A DNA stretch of 36,282 nucleotides from Vicingaceae bacterium (GTDB lineage: Bacteria; Bacteroidota; Bacteroidia; Flavobacteriales_E; Vicingaceae), in contig JAOKVV010000016.1 in NCBI GenBank assembly GCA_028336925.1, forward strand, positions 1 through 36,282. Reading direction: 5' to 3'. The notes beneath the pieces were generated by a model, which saw only the letters and a list, made by a program, of their open reading frames with translations, searched no databases and was not told where the DNA came from. Below, piece after piece: positions 8,985-18,165 of the stretch. The translations under genes and the position numbers were made by a program. Numbering within the stretch: position 1 is the first letter of the stretch; every line of letters begins with the position of its first letter.

Positions 8985-9977
8985 TTAAATCTGATAATTA
9001 TGAAGTCGTTCTTTCTCTTCACTGAAATCTAAATGCTGGTGGGTTTTGGTTAATTCTTCAATTTGTGTAAGTATTTTTTGGATGAACTCTTGATGCGCCT
9101 CAGCATTTGGTTGGAATGGACGATGGCGGCTTGCTGCTCGTATTTTGCTGATTTGCTTGTTTATTGTGGTCGTTACTTCGCTAAAGTAGGCTTCTGAGAA
9201 ACGTTGCCAAACATAATCAACTGCTAATTTGCTAGGATGAACCATGTCTTCATTGTAAAATCGATAATCTCTTAAATCATCCATCACCAATTCATAAGAA
9301 GAGAAGTAATGAAGTTGATTATACTTTTTTTGCAGTTGCTGAACGGCCAATTGCAAGGTGCTTTTGCTCCATTGGTTTTCTCTAAATCCGTCGCGCAAGT
9401 GACGAACTGGGCTAATGGTAAAATGAATATTTAGCTTAGGATTAAAAGCTAAAAGTTGTTCAATTAAAGCGATAAACTGATTGGTGATTTCCTCAATTGA
9501 AAGTAACTCTTTTTCAAACTCTTTATTGGGGAATTTATGACAATTAGCAACGAGTTCACCTGTCGATTTTAATCGGTATGCCCAAGCACTGCCAAACGTA
9601 ATGACTAGGTGTTTAGCCGTTTTGAGTTGTTTGTGTGCAGATGTGATTGTAGAATTAATCTTTTCGATTATATCTTGTTGATTCAAATCAGAAAAATCAC
9701 TGTGATGATTCCAACTCTGCCAAAGCTCCTTGTGATAAACCAAATCAGTGGCCTTATAATTTTTATGGGCAATAATTTCTTCTAAACTCTTTGCAATAGC
9801 CAATGGATGATACAAAATGCCGTATGGATTCTTTGCAACTTGAAATTTATGATCACTTAATCGGTTAGCGATATACTCCGAAAAGCAAGAGCCAATCAAC
9901 AGAATCTGATCCTTATGTCCAATTTTAGTATCAGAAGGAGAAATAGGAACTACCGTTCGAAAAGTTTGCTGATCCAT
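8985..9977 (-). CDS. GSCFA domain-containing protein
   Basis: 330 aa, GSCFA family (PF08885), common in Bacteroidota and distantly related to SGNH/GDSL hydrolases. The family signature is at residues 27-40 (LIGSCFSEYIANRL; here GSCFS rather than GSCFA), followed by NPYGILYHP, TFGSAWAY and ISPVRH. Near the C-terminus is DMVHPSKLAVDYVW, which resembles the Asp-x-x-His block V of SGNH hydrolases. There is no signal peptide. The biochemical substrate is unknown. It is the last gene of a three-gene minus-strand operon, with only 7 bases separating it from the M23 peptidase gene, so a link to cell envelope metabolism is possible (inference). Confidence 0.88.
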   Translation of the reverse strand: MDQQTFRTVVPISPSDTKIGHKDQILLIGSCFSEYIANRLSDHKFQVAKNPYGILYHPLAIAKSLEEIIAHKNYKATDLVYHKELWQSWNHHSDFSDLNQQDIIEKINSTITSAHKQLKTAKHLVITFGSAWAYRLKSTGELVANCHKFPNKEFEKELLSIEEITNQFIALIEQLLAFNPKLNIHFTISPVRHLRDGFRENQWSKSTLQLAVQQLQKKYNQLHYFSSYELVMDDLRDYRFYNEDMVHPSKLAVDYVWQRFSEAYFSEVTTTINKQISKIRAASRHRPFQPNAEAHQEFIQKILTQIEELTKTHQHLDFSEEKERLHNYQI

Positions 9978-9984
9978 CTGCCTT

Positions 9985-11271
9985 TTATTTTTTAGCAGAA
10001 AGTTGCTCAGGTTTAGGCTTCTTCTCTAGTTGCACTGAGTCTAACTTAGCATTCATTTCCTTTTGGAAAGCCAAGAAAGCTGTTTTACTTGCTTCATCAA
10101 TTGGCTTAGCCGGTGGAAACTTTTCTTTTAAGTGATCTACCTGACTGCCATTTTTCCAAAAACGATAACAAACATGCGGACCTGTTGCCAGTCCCGTACT
10201 TCCAACGTAACCAATTACTTCACCTTGTTTCACTCGTTGTCCATTGCTCACAGCTCGCTTGCTCATGTGTAAATATTGGGTCGTGTAAACACTGTTGTGC
10301 TTCACTTTTACATAATTCCCATTAAACCTAGAGTAACCTGAAGCAATAACAGTTCCCGTTCCTGTACTCATAATTGGAGTTCCGGTTGGCGCTGCATAAT
10401 CGGTTCCTAAATGTGCTTTCCATCGTTTTTGTACCGGGTGAAATCTACGCTGTGTATATCTGGAACTTAAACGGCTAAATTTAAGTGGAGATTTTAAGAA
10501 TGCTTTACGCAAGCTCTTTGCATCTTGGTCATAATAGTCAGCAGCGTCTGCAGTTTCGAAATAATAGCCATAAAAATCATCGTTAAAATGATGAAACTGT
10601 GCAGCCTTTACTTTCCCGATTCCAATCGACTCACCATCCACTAGTTTTTCTTCATAAACTACTTTAAAGAAATCGCCTTTTTGAATTCTATAAAAGTCGA
10701 TCGACCAAGCATATACTTCTGCTAATTCCACAGCTAAGGCTGGGCTTCCACCTTTCTCTTGCAAACTTTCATATAATGAGGAATTGATAATACCTCCAAC
10801 TGACTTTTCTACTATTTCAACAGGTTTTTGGCCTCGTGTAATGGAAACGGAATCACCTAAGTGATATACGACATAATCAATTGCATTGGGCTGATAAATG
10901 AAATAGCGTGCTCTTTCCAAACTATCTCTGCTTTTAAGAATGGTATATGGTTTTCCGGCGGCAATTCTTCGTACATCAAAAATATCTCGAGAAGCTTTTG
11001 CTAGCTGATCTATTTCAATATAAGGTACATTGTGGCCCAATAAAATGTTGGATAAGAATTCATTTTTGCCAATTTCGCCTCTTACAATATCAAATGAGTC
11101 GGCCGAAACACCAAACTCAACGATTGGCTCTGGCTGCATGGTATCTAATGGCGATATTTCTGGAGTAGGTTCATCAAATTCCCCATATCTACTTTGATAA
11201 ATGAATAATCCAACAGTAGCGGCTAATAAAACTGTTAAGACTCTAGTCATCAATTTAAATTTTTTCTTCAT
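9985..11271 (-). CDS. M23 family metallopeptidase, membrane-anchored
   Basis: 428 aa. An N-terminal signal anchor (residues 7-25) is followed by a long periplasmic region and a LytM-type domain at about residues 275-375: HLGTD (H287, D291), YLHMS, and a GPHVCYRFW block (H366, C368). This class cleaves peptidoglycan cross-links or activates amidases. In canonical LytM enzymes the last block is His-x-His with the second His binding zinc; here that position is Cys368. I believe Bacteroidota relatives also carry PHVC, but that is from memory. The start is supported by tight packing: 3 bases after the stop of the upstream dioxygenase-family gene, with GGAAAG just before. The C-terminus is a Lys-rich tail. 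Confidence 0.9.
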   Translation of the reverse strand: MKKKFKLMTRVLTVLLAATVGLFIYQSRYGEFDEPTPEISPLDTMQPEPIVEFGVSADSFDIVRGEIGKNEFLSNILLGHNVPYIEIDQLAKASRDIFDVRRIAAGKPYTILKSRDSLERARYFIYQPNAIDYVVYHLGDSVSITRGQKPVEIVEKSVGGIINSSLYESLQEKGGSPALAVELAEVYAWSIDFYRIQKGDFFKVVYEEKLVDGESIGIGKVKAAQFHHFNDDFYGYYFETADAADYYDQDAKSLRKAFLKSPLKFSRLSSRYTQRRFHPVQKRWKAHLGTDYAAPTGTPIMSTGTGTVIASGYSRFNGNYVKVKHNSVYTTQYLHMSKRAVSNGQRVKQGEVIGYVGSTGLATGPHVCYRFWKNGSQVDHLKEKFPPAKPIDEASKTAFLAFQKEMNAKLDSVQLEKKPKPEQLSAKK

Positions 11272-11274
11272 TGA

Positions 11275-12327
11275 TTACTTTCCTTTTTTAAAAAATACAT
11301 TCTCTTCTACCCACGATTTTCCCCAATCTGTATGCTCTTGCTCTGACCATAGTGCTGGATAAAAAATTCGCTTTTGAAAACGTGGAGGAAGGTATTTTTG
11401 CCAATTGGTTCCGCCTGTTGCTGCAATATCTTCAGGTGCTTTATGCAAATACCTAACGGCAGATTTATAATGCATTAGTGGCCAATTGATGTTCACATTT
11501 ACATCTAAAAAGCGTAATTGATTTCTTAATTCTTCATTTTCTTGCTCTCCAGCAGATAATCCATCAAATAAATGCCACAGGTTGGTGTTTTTAAATTCTT
11601 TGGCTAATTCAATAAATTGCTTATTGTATTTCTTTTCAAATTGCAAAAGCGTTAGTGTTTTCTTTCCTGAGGCTAATTCTGTGGCGCCTTTTTTCCAATA
11701 AATAAACTCGTACATTTTTTCAATGTTCTCATCAGTCAGTTTTGTGTCTGCAAATTGGTCTCTGTAATCTTTGTCTACTAAGTTTTTAAAGTCAGTAGAG
11801 CAAATTTCTATCATTCGGTATTGGCCAGACTGGAATCCACTAGCTGGTAAAAGTGACATTCTAAATTTTAAGAATTGCTCTCGCTCCATGCCATCAATCA
11901 TAATTTCGAAAGAGGCGGTAAGTGCTTTAAAGTAGTTATTTATTCGCTTTATGCGAGCTGCTAAAAACTCTCCGGTAAGGTTTTCTTGAGTCGCCAATTG
12001 TTTGTACTCATGTAAGCTGAGTTTAAAGTACAGCTCTGTTATTTGGTGGTACATGATGAAAATTTCTTCATCAGGAAAGTCCGTCTTTGGGGATTGTAAA
12101 CTCAGTAGTGTATCCAAATGAATATAGTCCCAATAGGTTAGATAATCAGCATAGATTAGCCCATCTAAGTAGGCGCCCAGATCTTGACCCATTACAGCGT
12201 ACTTTTCTTTCAGTATCTGCATTTTTCCCATAATATCTTCTCCAAAGATATCCGTTTCTTTATCCTGATTTTCTTGCTTCATAATGTGATAGTCTTTCAA
12301 CAAAAATACTCGCTTTCTTTGAAACAT
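11275..12327 (-). CDS. Tryptophan 2,3-dioxygenase family protein
   Basis: 350 aa as the longest frame. The likely true start is M16 (ATG at 12282), because the first 15 residues look unrelated to the family. It belongs to the haem-dependent tryptophan dioxygenase superfamily: YADYLTYWDYIHLDTLLSLQ, then IFIMYHQITELYFK (H94, position of the substrate-side His), and near the end WPLMHYKSAVRYLH (H286, position of the axial haem ligand) followed by AATGGTNWQKYLP, which matches the conserved GTGGT loop. Canonical enzymes convert tryptophan to N-formylkynurenine. No other kynurenine-pathway gene is nearby and it sits with an M23 peptidase and a GSCFA gene, so the real substrate is uncertain. First gene of the three-gene operon. 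Confidence 0.85.
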   Translation of the reverse strand: MFQRKRVFLLKDYHIMKQENQDKETDIFGEDIMGKMQILKEKYAVMGQDLGAYLDGLIYADYLTYWDYIHLDTLLSLQSPKTDFPDEEIFIMYHQITELYFKLSLHEYKQLATQENLTGEFLAARIKRINNYFKALTASFEIMIDGMEREQFLKFRMSLLPASGFQSGQYRMIEICSTDFKNLVDKDYRDQFADTKLTDENIEKMYEFIYWKKGATELASGKKTLTLLQFEKKYNKQFIELAKEFKNTNLWHLFDGLSAGEQENEELRNQLRFLDVNVNINWPLMHYKSAVRYLHKAPEDIAATGGTNWQKYLPPRFQKRIFYPALWSEQEHTDWGKSWVEENVFFKKGK

Positions 12328-12368
12328 GAGGAGGAGGTTTGTTCAATTATAAACAATATGATGTGAAG

Positions 12369-12408
12369 CAAAAAAAAAGAAGCTTCAACTATTTTGTTGA
12401 AGCTTCTT
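12369..12408 (-). terminator. Rho-independent terminator of the DUF3108 gene
   Basis: A perfect 13-bp stem (12377-12389 with 12396-12408, AAGAAGCTTCAAC and its complement) with a 6-base loop. On the minus strand it is followed by a run of nine T (A run at 12370-12378). It begins 4 bases after the DUF3108 stop and isolates that gene from the downstream operon. Confidence 0.88.
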
Positions 12409-12412
12409 TGCG

Positions 12413-13291
12413 TTAATTTACTTTTGCGATTGGGTGAGCTAAACCTTGATAATCCTCTAGCTCCATTCGGATAGAACCCACTAGAATCTTAGCCTTGGCC
12501 AATACCGGGATTTTGTTTTTGTCGTTGGTAATATAAACGGTTAAATCTTCTTCGTGTTTAAAGATTCTACCGGTTTGCACTACCGGATGAAACACCATGC
12601 AATTAAACTTACCTTTATTTACTTTTATCTTTTCAGTTCCAGCAAACTTGATCTTTAAATCATAATATTCTTCATCTACAAAGGCAGGAATAGTAAAAAT
12701 ATCTCCTTTTTTCGCTTTACTAAAATCGATGGTTCGAGCATAATAAAAGGCGCTTAGCATATCTTGCACACCAAGAGGTACTTGATAAGTTTCGTCCTTT
12801 TCATTTTTTACGATTTGCTTGTGCTGGTAAAACTGATAATCCTGCGCCTTGCTGTATCCGCCTTCATTAATTCGCCTTACAAATATCCATGGGAAAACGG
12901 CCTCAGCGTCCATATAGGTTTCATATCGATCCCTAACTTTAAAAAACCAATCGAACGTATTCACACTTTCACCTGTTCCGATCATTCGATAAATTTCTCG
13001 ACCGTTAATTTTTTGAGGTGCTTTTTTGACTTCTAAAGTCGCTTCGCCTGCCGTCATCCAGCCATAATTAACAGAGTATTTCAATTTTTCTCCAGGCTGA
13101 AAAGTCTGGTGTTTGATGGTCCTAAATTGAGCACTGTCCAAGTTTTCTTGAAAAATACCTGGTTGGTAATCTGTGGTGTAACCCACCAGGCTACCCAAGA
13201 TGTAAATTGCTGTAAATCCAATTAGCTTTTTCATAGTTATCTGTTTTGTTATAAATAACCAAATTGTATGCCAATTGATGATGAGTTTCAT
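12413..13291 (-). CDS. DUF3108 domain-containing exported protein
   Basis: 292 aa as the longest frame. The biological start is probably M20 (ATG at 13234), which opens a typical signal peptide (MKKLIGFTAIYILGSLVGY); the 19 residues before it are not export-like. The body matches DUF3108: FQPGEKLKYSVNYGWMTAGE at the start, then RYETYMD, and near the end GRIFKHEEDLTVYITNDKNK. This all-beta periplasmic family is widespread in Bacteroidota and Proteobacteria and has no established activity. It has its own terminator and sits upstream of, but is probably not cotranscribed with, the dioxygenase-family/M23/GSCFA operon. Confidence 0.85.
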   Translation of the reverse strand: MKLIINWHTIWLFITKQITMKKLIGFTAIYILGSLVGYTTDYQPGIFQENLDSAQFRTIKHQTFQPGEKLKYSVNYGWMTAGEATLEVKKAPQKINGREIYRMIGTGESVNTFDWFFKVRDRYETYMDAEAVFPWIFVRRINEGGYSKAQDYQFYQHKQIVKNEKDETYQVPLGVQDMLSAFYYARTIDFSKAKKGDIFTIPAFVDEEYYDLKIKFAGTEKIKVNKGKFNCMVFHPVVQTGRIFKHEEDLTVYITNDKNKIPVLAKAKILVGSIRMELEDYQGLAHPIAKVN

Positions 13292-13447
13292 TGATAGATT
13301 GTTAAGTCGTTGTTTTACTTAGTTTACAGCGATATAAAGGTAACGGAATGTTTTCAGAAGTATTTTTTTTGCTAAAAATAAAATCTACGTTAAATAACGT
13401 ATTTCAATCTACTTATGTGCATCTTAGATTTTTAAGAAATAAAAAAA

Positions 13448-13940
13448 ATGATGAAAATTTTTTTATTGAGTATGTTTATTTGTGAAGCATTTAACGCTTG
13501 CGAAAAAGAGGAAGATTCTTCACCTACTGAAAATAGCCATCCGCCTTTTAGTTGCGGTGAGCTAAAATCTGTTTTGATTTAAATGATACGGCTTATACAA
13601 ATGCTGTATTTATGTAAAAATGGATGATAGTGCTTATTTTGTAAAGTACGAAAGTAATAGTGTGCAGTTGCCAATAGGTTGGATAAATCAGACCCCAGAA
13701 GCTGGAACTTTTCTGGCAGGTAATGTAAAAATGAAGGGAAGGTTTGGATTTTATTCAATTCCTGATTCTACTGCAAATTATTGGATAAGCGACAGTGGCG
13801 AAGTGGTAATTACGAAGCGTGAAGGAAAGATCGTGTTTACAACCTTTAACGGCACATTAGAAAAAATGGTAAACGGAGTACCATATGAAGAAACGCTAAT
13901 TGTGAAAACTCGAGTTTTTTCGAATGGGATTTATTGTTAG
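13448..13940 (+). pseudogene. Small lipoprotein gene broken by two frameshifts
   Basis: The frame from ATG 13448 gives a lipoprotein-like start (MMKIFLLSMFICEAFNACEK, Cys in lipobox position) and ends at TAA 13580. An overlapping +1 frame then reads FDLNDTAYTNAVFM up to TAA 13615, and a third frame reads from about 13618 to 13940 (MDDSAYFVKYESNSVQLPIG ... KTRVFSNGIYC, 106 aa). Joined, these make one plausible exported protein of about 160 residues. The shifts fall near a TTTT run (13572-13575) and an AAAAA run (13616-13620). Either the gene is decayed or there are homopolymer indel errors in the sequence. I do not recognise the family. Confidence 0.6.
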
Positions 13941-13956
13941 TTGATTAAACTAAAAT

Positions 13957-13995
13957 AAAAAGGGCTTTTGCAAATCTGCAAAAGCCCTTTTGTGT
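13957..13995. terminator. Bidirectional terminator between convergent genes
   Basis: A perfect 15-bp stem (AAAAGGGCTTTTGCA at 13958-13972 with its complement at 13977-13991) and a 4-base loop. T-rich sequence follows on both strands. It lies between the broken lipoprotein (+) and leuS (-), so it can serve both. Confidence 0.85.
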
Positions 13996-14026
13996 CATGT
14001 TTGCTCTGTCTATTACTAATCGATGA

Positions 14027-14081
14027 CTTCGGTTCCGCTATTAGATTAGCCGTGGCTGAGCAGAGCTGAAGCCAAGCTAAT
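14027..14081. repeat. REP-like imperfect palindromic element
   Basis: CTTCGGTTCCGCT (14027-14039) is inverted-repeat partner of AGCAGAGCTGAAG (14059-14071), 10 of 13 pairing. A second nested pair, ATTAGC/GCTAAT plus TGGCT/AGCCA, spans 14045-14081. The segment TGAGCAGAGCTGAAG (14057-14071) matches 12 of 15 bases of 17879-17893, another noncoding palindrome in this window. I cannot name the family. Confidence 0.45.
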
Positions 14082-14120
14082 TAGATATTAATAAATTGCA
14101 GGGCAATTAATAATTAACCA

Positions 14121-16913
14121 TTAAACCACAATATTTACAATCTTCTTCGGTACAATAATCACCTTCTTCGGAGTTTTCCCATCCAACCATTTTTGAGATT
14201 CTTCGTGCTCCATCACTGTTTTTTCAATTTCATCTTTTGTTAAATCAAGTGACATTTCGAGTGTGAAACGTATTTTACCATTAAAAGAAACAGGGTATTT
14301 ATGTGAAGATTCTACTAAATACTTGGCCTCAAATTTTGGAAATGCTTGTAAGGTGACACTTTCTGTATTTTCTAACTTTTCCCACAATTCTTCTGCGATG
14401 TGTGGAGCATAAGGTGTAATTAAAATTACCAATTGCTCCAAAATAGCTTTGTTGCTCGATTTCAAATCGTTCAATTCATTGACACAGATCATAAAGGCAC
14501 TTACCACCGTATTGAAAGAAAAACGCTCAATGTCTTCTTCTACCTTTTTAATGGTTTTGTGCAATACCTTTAACTCGTCTTTGGTTGGTTCTACATCCGT
14601 AACGCTAAAGTTATTTTCTGCATCGTGAAATAATCGCCAGAATTTACGCAAGAAACGGTGAACGCCTTCAATGCTATCCGTATCCCAAGGTTTAGATTGC
14701 TCCAACGGCCCTAAGAACATTTCAAATAAACGCAAGGTGTCGGCTCCGTAACCTTCAATAATAATATCAGGGTTCACAACATTGAATTTAGATTTTGACA
14801 TTTTTTCTATTTCGCTACCGCAGATGTACTTGCCATCTTCTAAAATAAATTCAGCATTGGCATATTCTTCTCTAGAAGATTTGAATGCTTCAAGATCTAA
14901 TGAATCATTGGTTACAATATTCACATCGACATGCATAGAGGAAAAATCTTTTCCTTCAATTAAACCTTTCGAATAGAATTTCCCATCGGTCTTATCACGA
15001 TAAACAAACTTGCTATTCCCGGTAATCATTCCTTGATTGATCATCTTCTTAAACGGCTCATCAAAAGGCAAAAATCCTTTGTCGTTTAAGAACTTCGTCC
15101 AAAAGCGTGCATACAATAAGTGGCCGGTAGCATGTTCTGCGCCGCCCATGTATAAATCTACATTTTGCCAATAATTCAAAGCTTCTTGGCTCGTAAATTC
15201 TCCAGTATTATTTGGATCTAAATAACGTTTAAAATACCATGAAGAACCTGCCCAACCCGGCATGGTATTGGTTTCAATTGGATGTCCTTCGGCAGTTTTC
15301 CAATTTTCAGCTCTTGCCAATGGTGGTTCTCCATCTTCAGTTGGTAAATATTTATCTACTTCAGGTAATTCTAATGGCAATTCACTTTCGTTCATCGCTG
15401 TCGCAATTCCATCCTTATAAAAGATTGGAATGGGCTCACCCCAATATCGTTGTCTGCTAAAAACCGCATCCCTTAATCGGTAGTTGGTTTTTCCTTTGCC
15501 AATTCCTTTTGCCTCCATGGCTTCTATCGCTTTCGCAATAGCGACTTTTACTTTCAAACCATTCAAGAAATCTGAATTACAAATAATGCCATCTTTATTG
15601 GCATCAGCGCCTTCTGATACATCTTGTCCTTCAATTACAGCAGGAATCGCTAAGTTAAATTTGGTTGCAAAATCCCAATCGCGCTGATCACCACTAGGAA
15701 CAGCCATAACAGCACCGGTTCCGTAGCTCGCCAAAACATAATCGCCAATCCATATCGGAATTAATTCTCCTGAAAAAGGGTGTTTGGCATAAGCGCCTGT
15801 AAATTCTCCACTCACTTGCTTTACATCAGCCATGCGCTCTCGTTCTGAGCGAGCTGCTGCTTTCACTTGGTAAGCTTCTATGGCTTCTTTTTGCTCAGCA
15901 GTCGTAATGTGATTCACCAATTCATGCTCTGGCGCAATCACCATAAAGCTCACACCGAAAATGGTATCAGGGCGAGTAGTAAATACTTCTATTTTTTCAT
16001 TGTATTGATCGATATCAAATGAAACCAACGCTCCAACTGATTTTCCAATCCAGTTACGCTGAATTTCTTTAATCGCATCCGTCCAATCTATTTTATCTAA
16101 ACCAGTGAGTAAACGCTCTGCATAAGCAGTAATTCGCATGCTCCACTGTTGCATTTTTTTGCGTTCTACCGGATGGCCACCACGCTCAGAAACACCATCT
16201 TTTATTTCATCATTGGCCAAAACGGTTCCTAATGCAGGGCACCAATTCACAAATGAATCCGAGAGATAAGTCATTCTATAATTCATTAAAATGGCTTGCT
16301 GAGCCTTTTCGCTCATTGCATTCCATTCGGCAGCTGAGAAAATGGTTTCTTGATCGCCGTGTGCCTTGGCGGTTGCATTTCCATCTTTTTCAAATAAAGC
16401 CACCAAATTTTTAATATCGTCTGCTTTATCTAAATCCGTGTTATAATACGAATGGAATAGCTGCAAGAAAATCCACTGTGTCCATTTGTAATAATTAGGA
16501 TCAGAAGTCCTTACTTCTCTATCCCAATCATAAGAAAACCCAATTTGGTCTAATTGCTCACGGTACCTTTTTAAGTTAGCCGCAGTAGTTATTGCCGGAT
16601 GTTGCCCAGTTTGAATAGCATATTGCTCAGCAGGCAGGCCAAATGCATCGTATCCCATTGGATGTAATACATTAAATCCTTTGTGCTTTTTAAATCGAGC
16701 ATAAATATCAGAGGCGATATAACCAAGAGGGTGACCAACGTGAAGTCCTGCTCCTGATGGATAAGGAAACATATCCAAAACATAAAATTTCTCCTTTGTA
16801 TTGTCTATTTCCGTTTTGTAGGTCTTGTTTGCTTTCCAATAGGTTCTCCATTTGGCTTCTATTTCTCTAAAATTATAATCCATTCTGATCTTTTTGTCTG
16901 TAATGCGCTGCAA
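14121..16913 (-). CDS. leuS: Leucine--tRNA ligase
   Basis: Class I aminoacyl-tRNA synthetase that charges tRNA-Leu. 930 codons as the longest frame; the true start is most likely M11 (ATG at 16883, [12 protein letters not shown]), because a perfect -7 promoter box (16911-16918) overlaps the upstream ATG. HIGH-type signature HVGH is at residues 58-61 after [11 protein letters not shown]. The KMSKS loop is at residues 704-708. The CP1 editing domain is present ([38 protein letters not shown]). In the last motif the Asp that recognises misacylated tRNA is kept, while the preceding His of the common HDxRD form is Gly. Length fits Bacteroidota LeuRS. Transcribed divergently from the SPFH gene. Confidence 0.97.
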   Translation of the reverse strand: MQRITDKKIRMDYNFREIEAKWRTYWKANKTYKTEIDNTKEKFYVLDMFPYPSGAGLHVGHPLGYIASDIYARFKKHKGFNVLHPMGYDAFGLPAEQYAIQTGQHPAITTAANLKRYREQLDQIGFSYDWDREVRTSDPNYYKWTQWIFLQLFHSYYNTDLDKADDIKNLVALFEKDGNATAKAHGDQETIFSAAEWNAMSEKAQQAILMNYRMTYLSDSFVNWCPALGTVLANDEIKDGVSERGGHPVERKKMQQWSMRITAYAERLLTGLDKIDWTDAIKEIQRNWIGKSVGALVSFDIDQYNEKIEVFTTRPDTIFGVSFMVIAPEHELVNHITTAEQKEAIEAYQVKAAARSERERMADVKQVSGEFTGAYAKHPFSGELIPIWIGDYVLASYGTGAVMAVPSGDQRDWDFATKFNLAIPAVIEGQDVSEGADANKDGIICNSDFLNGLKVKVAIAKAIEAMEAKGIGKGKTNYRLRDAVFSRQRYWGEPIPIFYKDGIATAMNESELPLELPEVDKYLPTEDGEPPLARAENWKTAEGHPIETNTMPGWAGSSWYFKRYLDPNNTGEFTSQEALNYWQNVDLYMGGAEHATGHLLYARFWTKFLNDKGFLPFDEPFKKMINQGMITGNSKFVYRDKTDGKFYSKGLIEGKDFSSMHVDVNIVTNDSLDLEAFKSSREEYANAEFILEDGKYICGSEIEKMSKSKFNVVNPDIIIEGYGADTLRLFEMFLGPLEQSKPWDTDSIEGVHRFLRKFWRLFHDAENNFSVTDVEPTKDELKVLHKTIKKVEEDIERFSFNTVVSAFMICVNELNDLKSSNKAILEQLVILITPYAPHIAEELWEKLENTESVTLQAFPKFEAKYLVESSHKYPVSFNGKIRFTLEMSLDLTKDEIEKTVMEHEESQKWLDGKTPKKVIIVPKKIVNIVV

Positions 16914-16918
16914 AAGTA
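16911..16918 (-). promoter_or_regulatory. Bacteroidota -7 promoter element for leuS
   Basis: Minus-strand TACTTTTG matches TAnnTTTG exactly. Transcription would begin near 16904, downstream of the ATG at 16911-16913, which favours translation from ATG 16883. I see no clear -33 TTG at the usual distance. Confidence 0.5.
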
Positions 16919-16985
16919 AGAAAGACGGACCGTTTTTTTATTTAATAAATTTTTTGTATTATTGTGATATCAAAATGATATTATT

Positions 16986-17837
16986 ATGAAAAATGAAAAT
17001 AACGTTAAAGTAACCAATGGATATGTTGCATTATCCTTATTAGGCTTTTTCCTGCTTACTATGATAGTTGGAATAGCAATAACGAAAAGTCCTGCATTTT
17101 TAGGATTGTTAGTTATTATCTTATTTATTGCAAAAGGATTCTTTACCGTAAATCCAAATGGATCTAAAGTATTAGTGCTTTTTGGAGCTTATAAAGGAAC
17201 CGTTAGAGAAAATGGATTTCATTGGGCAAACCCATTCTTTACTAAGCAAAGAATTTCATTGAGGGCAAGAAACTTTGATAGTGAGCGAGTAAAAGTAAAC
17301 GATAAAGTGGGTAACCCTATTTTGATTAATGTAATTGCCGTATGGCGAGTACACGATACGTTCAAGGCTGCATTTGAAGTAGATAAATATGAAGAATTCG
17401 TGCGTGTGCAAACGGATGCAGCAGTAAGAAAGTTAGCAGGCTCATATCCGTATGATAATTTTGATGATGAACGCGCAGAATTGACATTGCGTTCAGGAAT
17501 GGATGAGGTGAATGATGCCTTAGAGAATGAAATTACTGAACGTTTGGCCATGGCAGGAATCGAAGTGATGGAAGCTAGAATAGGTTACTTAGCGTATGCT
17601 CCGGAAATTGCAAGTGCGATGCTGAAGCGTCAGCAAGCGGTAGCAATTGTAGCTGCACGTAAAAAAATTGTAGAAGGCGCAGTAGGAATGGTTGAAGATG
17701 CCTTGGAGCAATTATCAAGAGATAATATCATCGAATTTGATGATGACAAGAAAGCATCGATGGTAAGTAATTTGATGGTAGTTTTGTGTGGCGATAAAGA
17801 AGTAATTCCAGTGGTAAATACAGGTAGTTTAAACTAG
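16986..17837 (+). CDS. SPFH (band 7 / prohibitin-like) domain membrane protein
   Basis: 283 aa. Two hydrophobic segments (about 12-33 and 36-51) are followed by an SPFH domain: VNPNGSKVLVLFGAYKGTVR, ARNFDSERVKVNDKVGNPI, VDKYEEFVRVQTDAAVRKLA, then an alpha-helical part with AMLKRQQAVAIVAARKKIVE, the usual flotillin/prohibitin-like C-terminal helix. Proteins of this kind oligomerise on membrane microdomains and often partner proteases or quality-control factors. No NfeD-type partner is adjacent. The gene is followed after 114 bases by a small Arc-like protein on the same strand, a neighbour I recall from other Bacteroidota (from memory, not checked). Confidence 0.9.
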   Translation: MKNENNVKVTNGYVALSLLGFFLLTMIVGIAITKSPAFLGLLVIILFIAKGFFTVNPNGSKVLVLFGAYKGTVRENGFHWANPFFTKQRISLRARNFDSERVKVNDKVGNPILINVIAVWRVHDTFKAAFEVDKYEEFVRVQTDAAVRKLAGSYPYDNFDDERAELTLRSGMDEVNDALENEITERLAMAGIEVMEARIGYLAYAPEIASAMLKRQQAVAIVAARKKIVEGAVGMVEDALEQLSRDNIIEFDDDKKASMVSNLMVVLCGDKEVIPVVNTGSLN

Positions 17838-17847
17838 TATAGATGAT

Positions 17848-17909
17848 TTTTTGTCAGCTTGAGCAGAAAAGTTTATACTGAGCAACGCCGAAGTGAAAGC
17901 TAGACAAAA
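17848..17909. repeat. REP-like palindromic intergenic element
   Basis: Noncoding sequence between the SPFH and Arc-like genes. The ends TTTTGTCAGCTT (17849-17860) and AAAGCTAGACAAAA (17896-17909) are inverted repeats with one unpaired base. The interior carries TGAGCAACGCCGAAG (17879-17893), shared with the element at 14057-14071 (12 of 15 bases). Confidence 0.45.
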
Positions 17910-17951
17910 CGATCGTTACAATGAATAATTTATAAAGAAACTCGGAATTAG

Positions 17952-18128
17952 ATGAGTAAGAAAAAAACATTTGCCTTACGGATAAATCCGGAACTTTTTA
18001 AACAAATTGAAAAGTGGGCCGATGATGAATTTCGTAGTGTAAATGGACAAATAGAATGGATGCTGAGCAAGAGTTTAAAAGATGCTAAGCGGCTGAAAAG
18101 TAAAAAGAGTAATGAAAGCGAAGAGTAA
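17952..18128 (+). CDS. Small Arc-like ribbon-helix-helix DNA-binding protein
   Basis: 58 aa, below common ORF length cut-offs. It begins MSKKKTFALRINPELFKQIE, where KTFALRI fits the beta strand and NPELFKQIEKWADDEFRSVN the helix-turn-helix part of a ribbon-helix-helix (Arc/CopG) fold, followed by QIEWMLSKSLKDA and a Lys/Ser-rich tail. The ribbon-helix-helix match is by pattern only. It may be a transcriptional regulator or an orphan antitoxin-like protein; no toxin gene is adjacent. Its stop codon lies inside the loop of the terminator that follows. Confidence 0.8.
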   Translation: MSKKKTFALRINPELFKQIEKWADDEFRSVNGQIEWMLSKSLKDAKRLKSKKSNESEE

Positions 18129-18143
18129 TTTCTTCGCTTTTTT
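18115..18143 (+). terminator. Terminator overlapping the Arc-like stop codon
   Basis: A 10-bp stem AAAGCGAAGA (18115-18124) with TCTTCGCTTT (18131-18140) and T residues continuing to 18143. The stem's left arm encodes the last residues and the TAA (18126-18128) sits in the loop. Confidence 0.75.
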
Positions 18144-18165
18144 ATCATTGGTTATCTATTTAATC

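Noticed and set aside
14000-14120. tRNA or other structured RNA gene next to leuS
   Set aside because: No T-arm consensus or cloverleaf could be drawn; the pairing present fits the palindromic element.
17219-17551. 110-aa minus-strand ORF within the SPFH gene
   Set aside because: The plus-strand frame is clearly the conserved SPFH domain; the antisense frame has no recognisable features.
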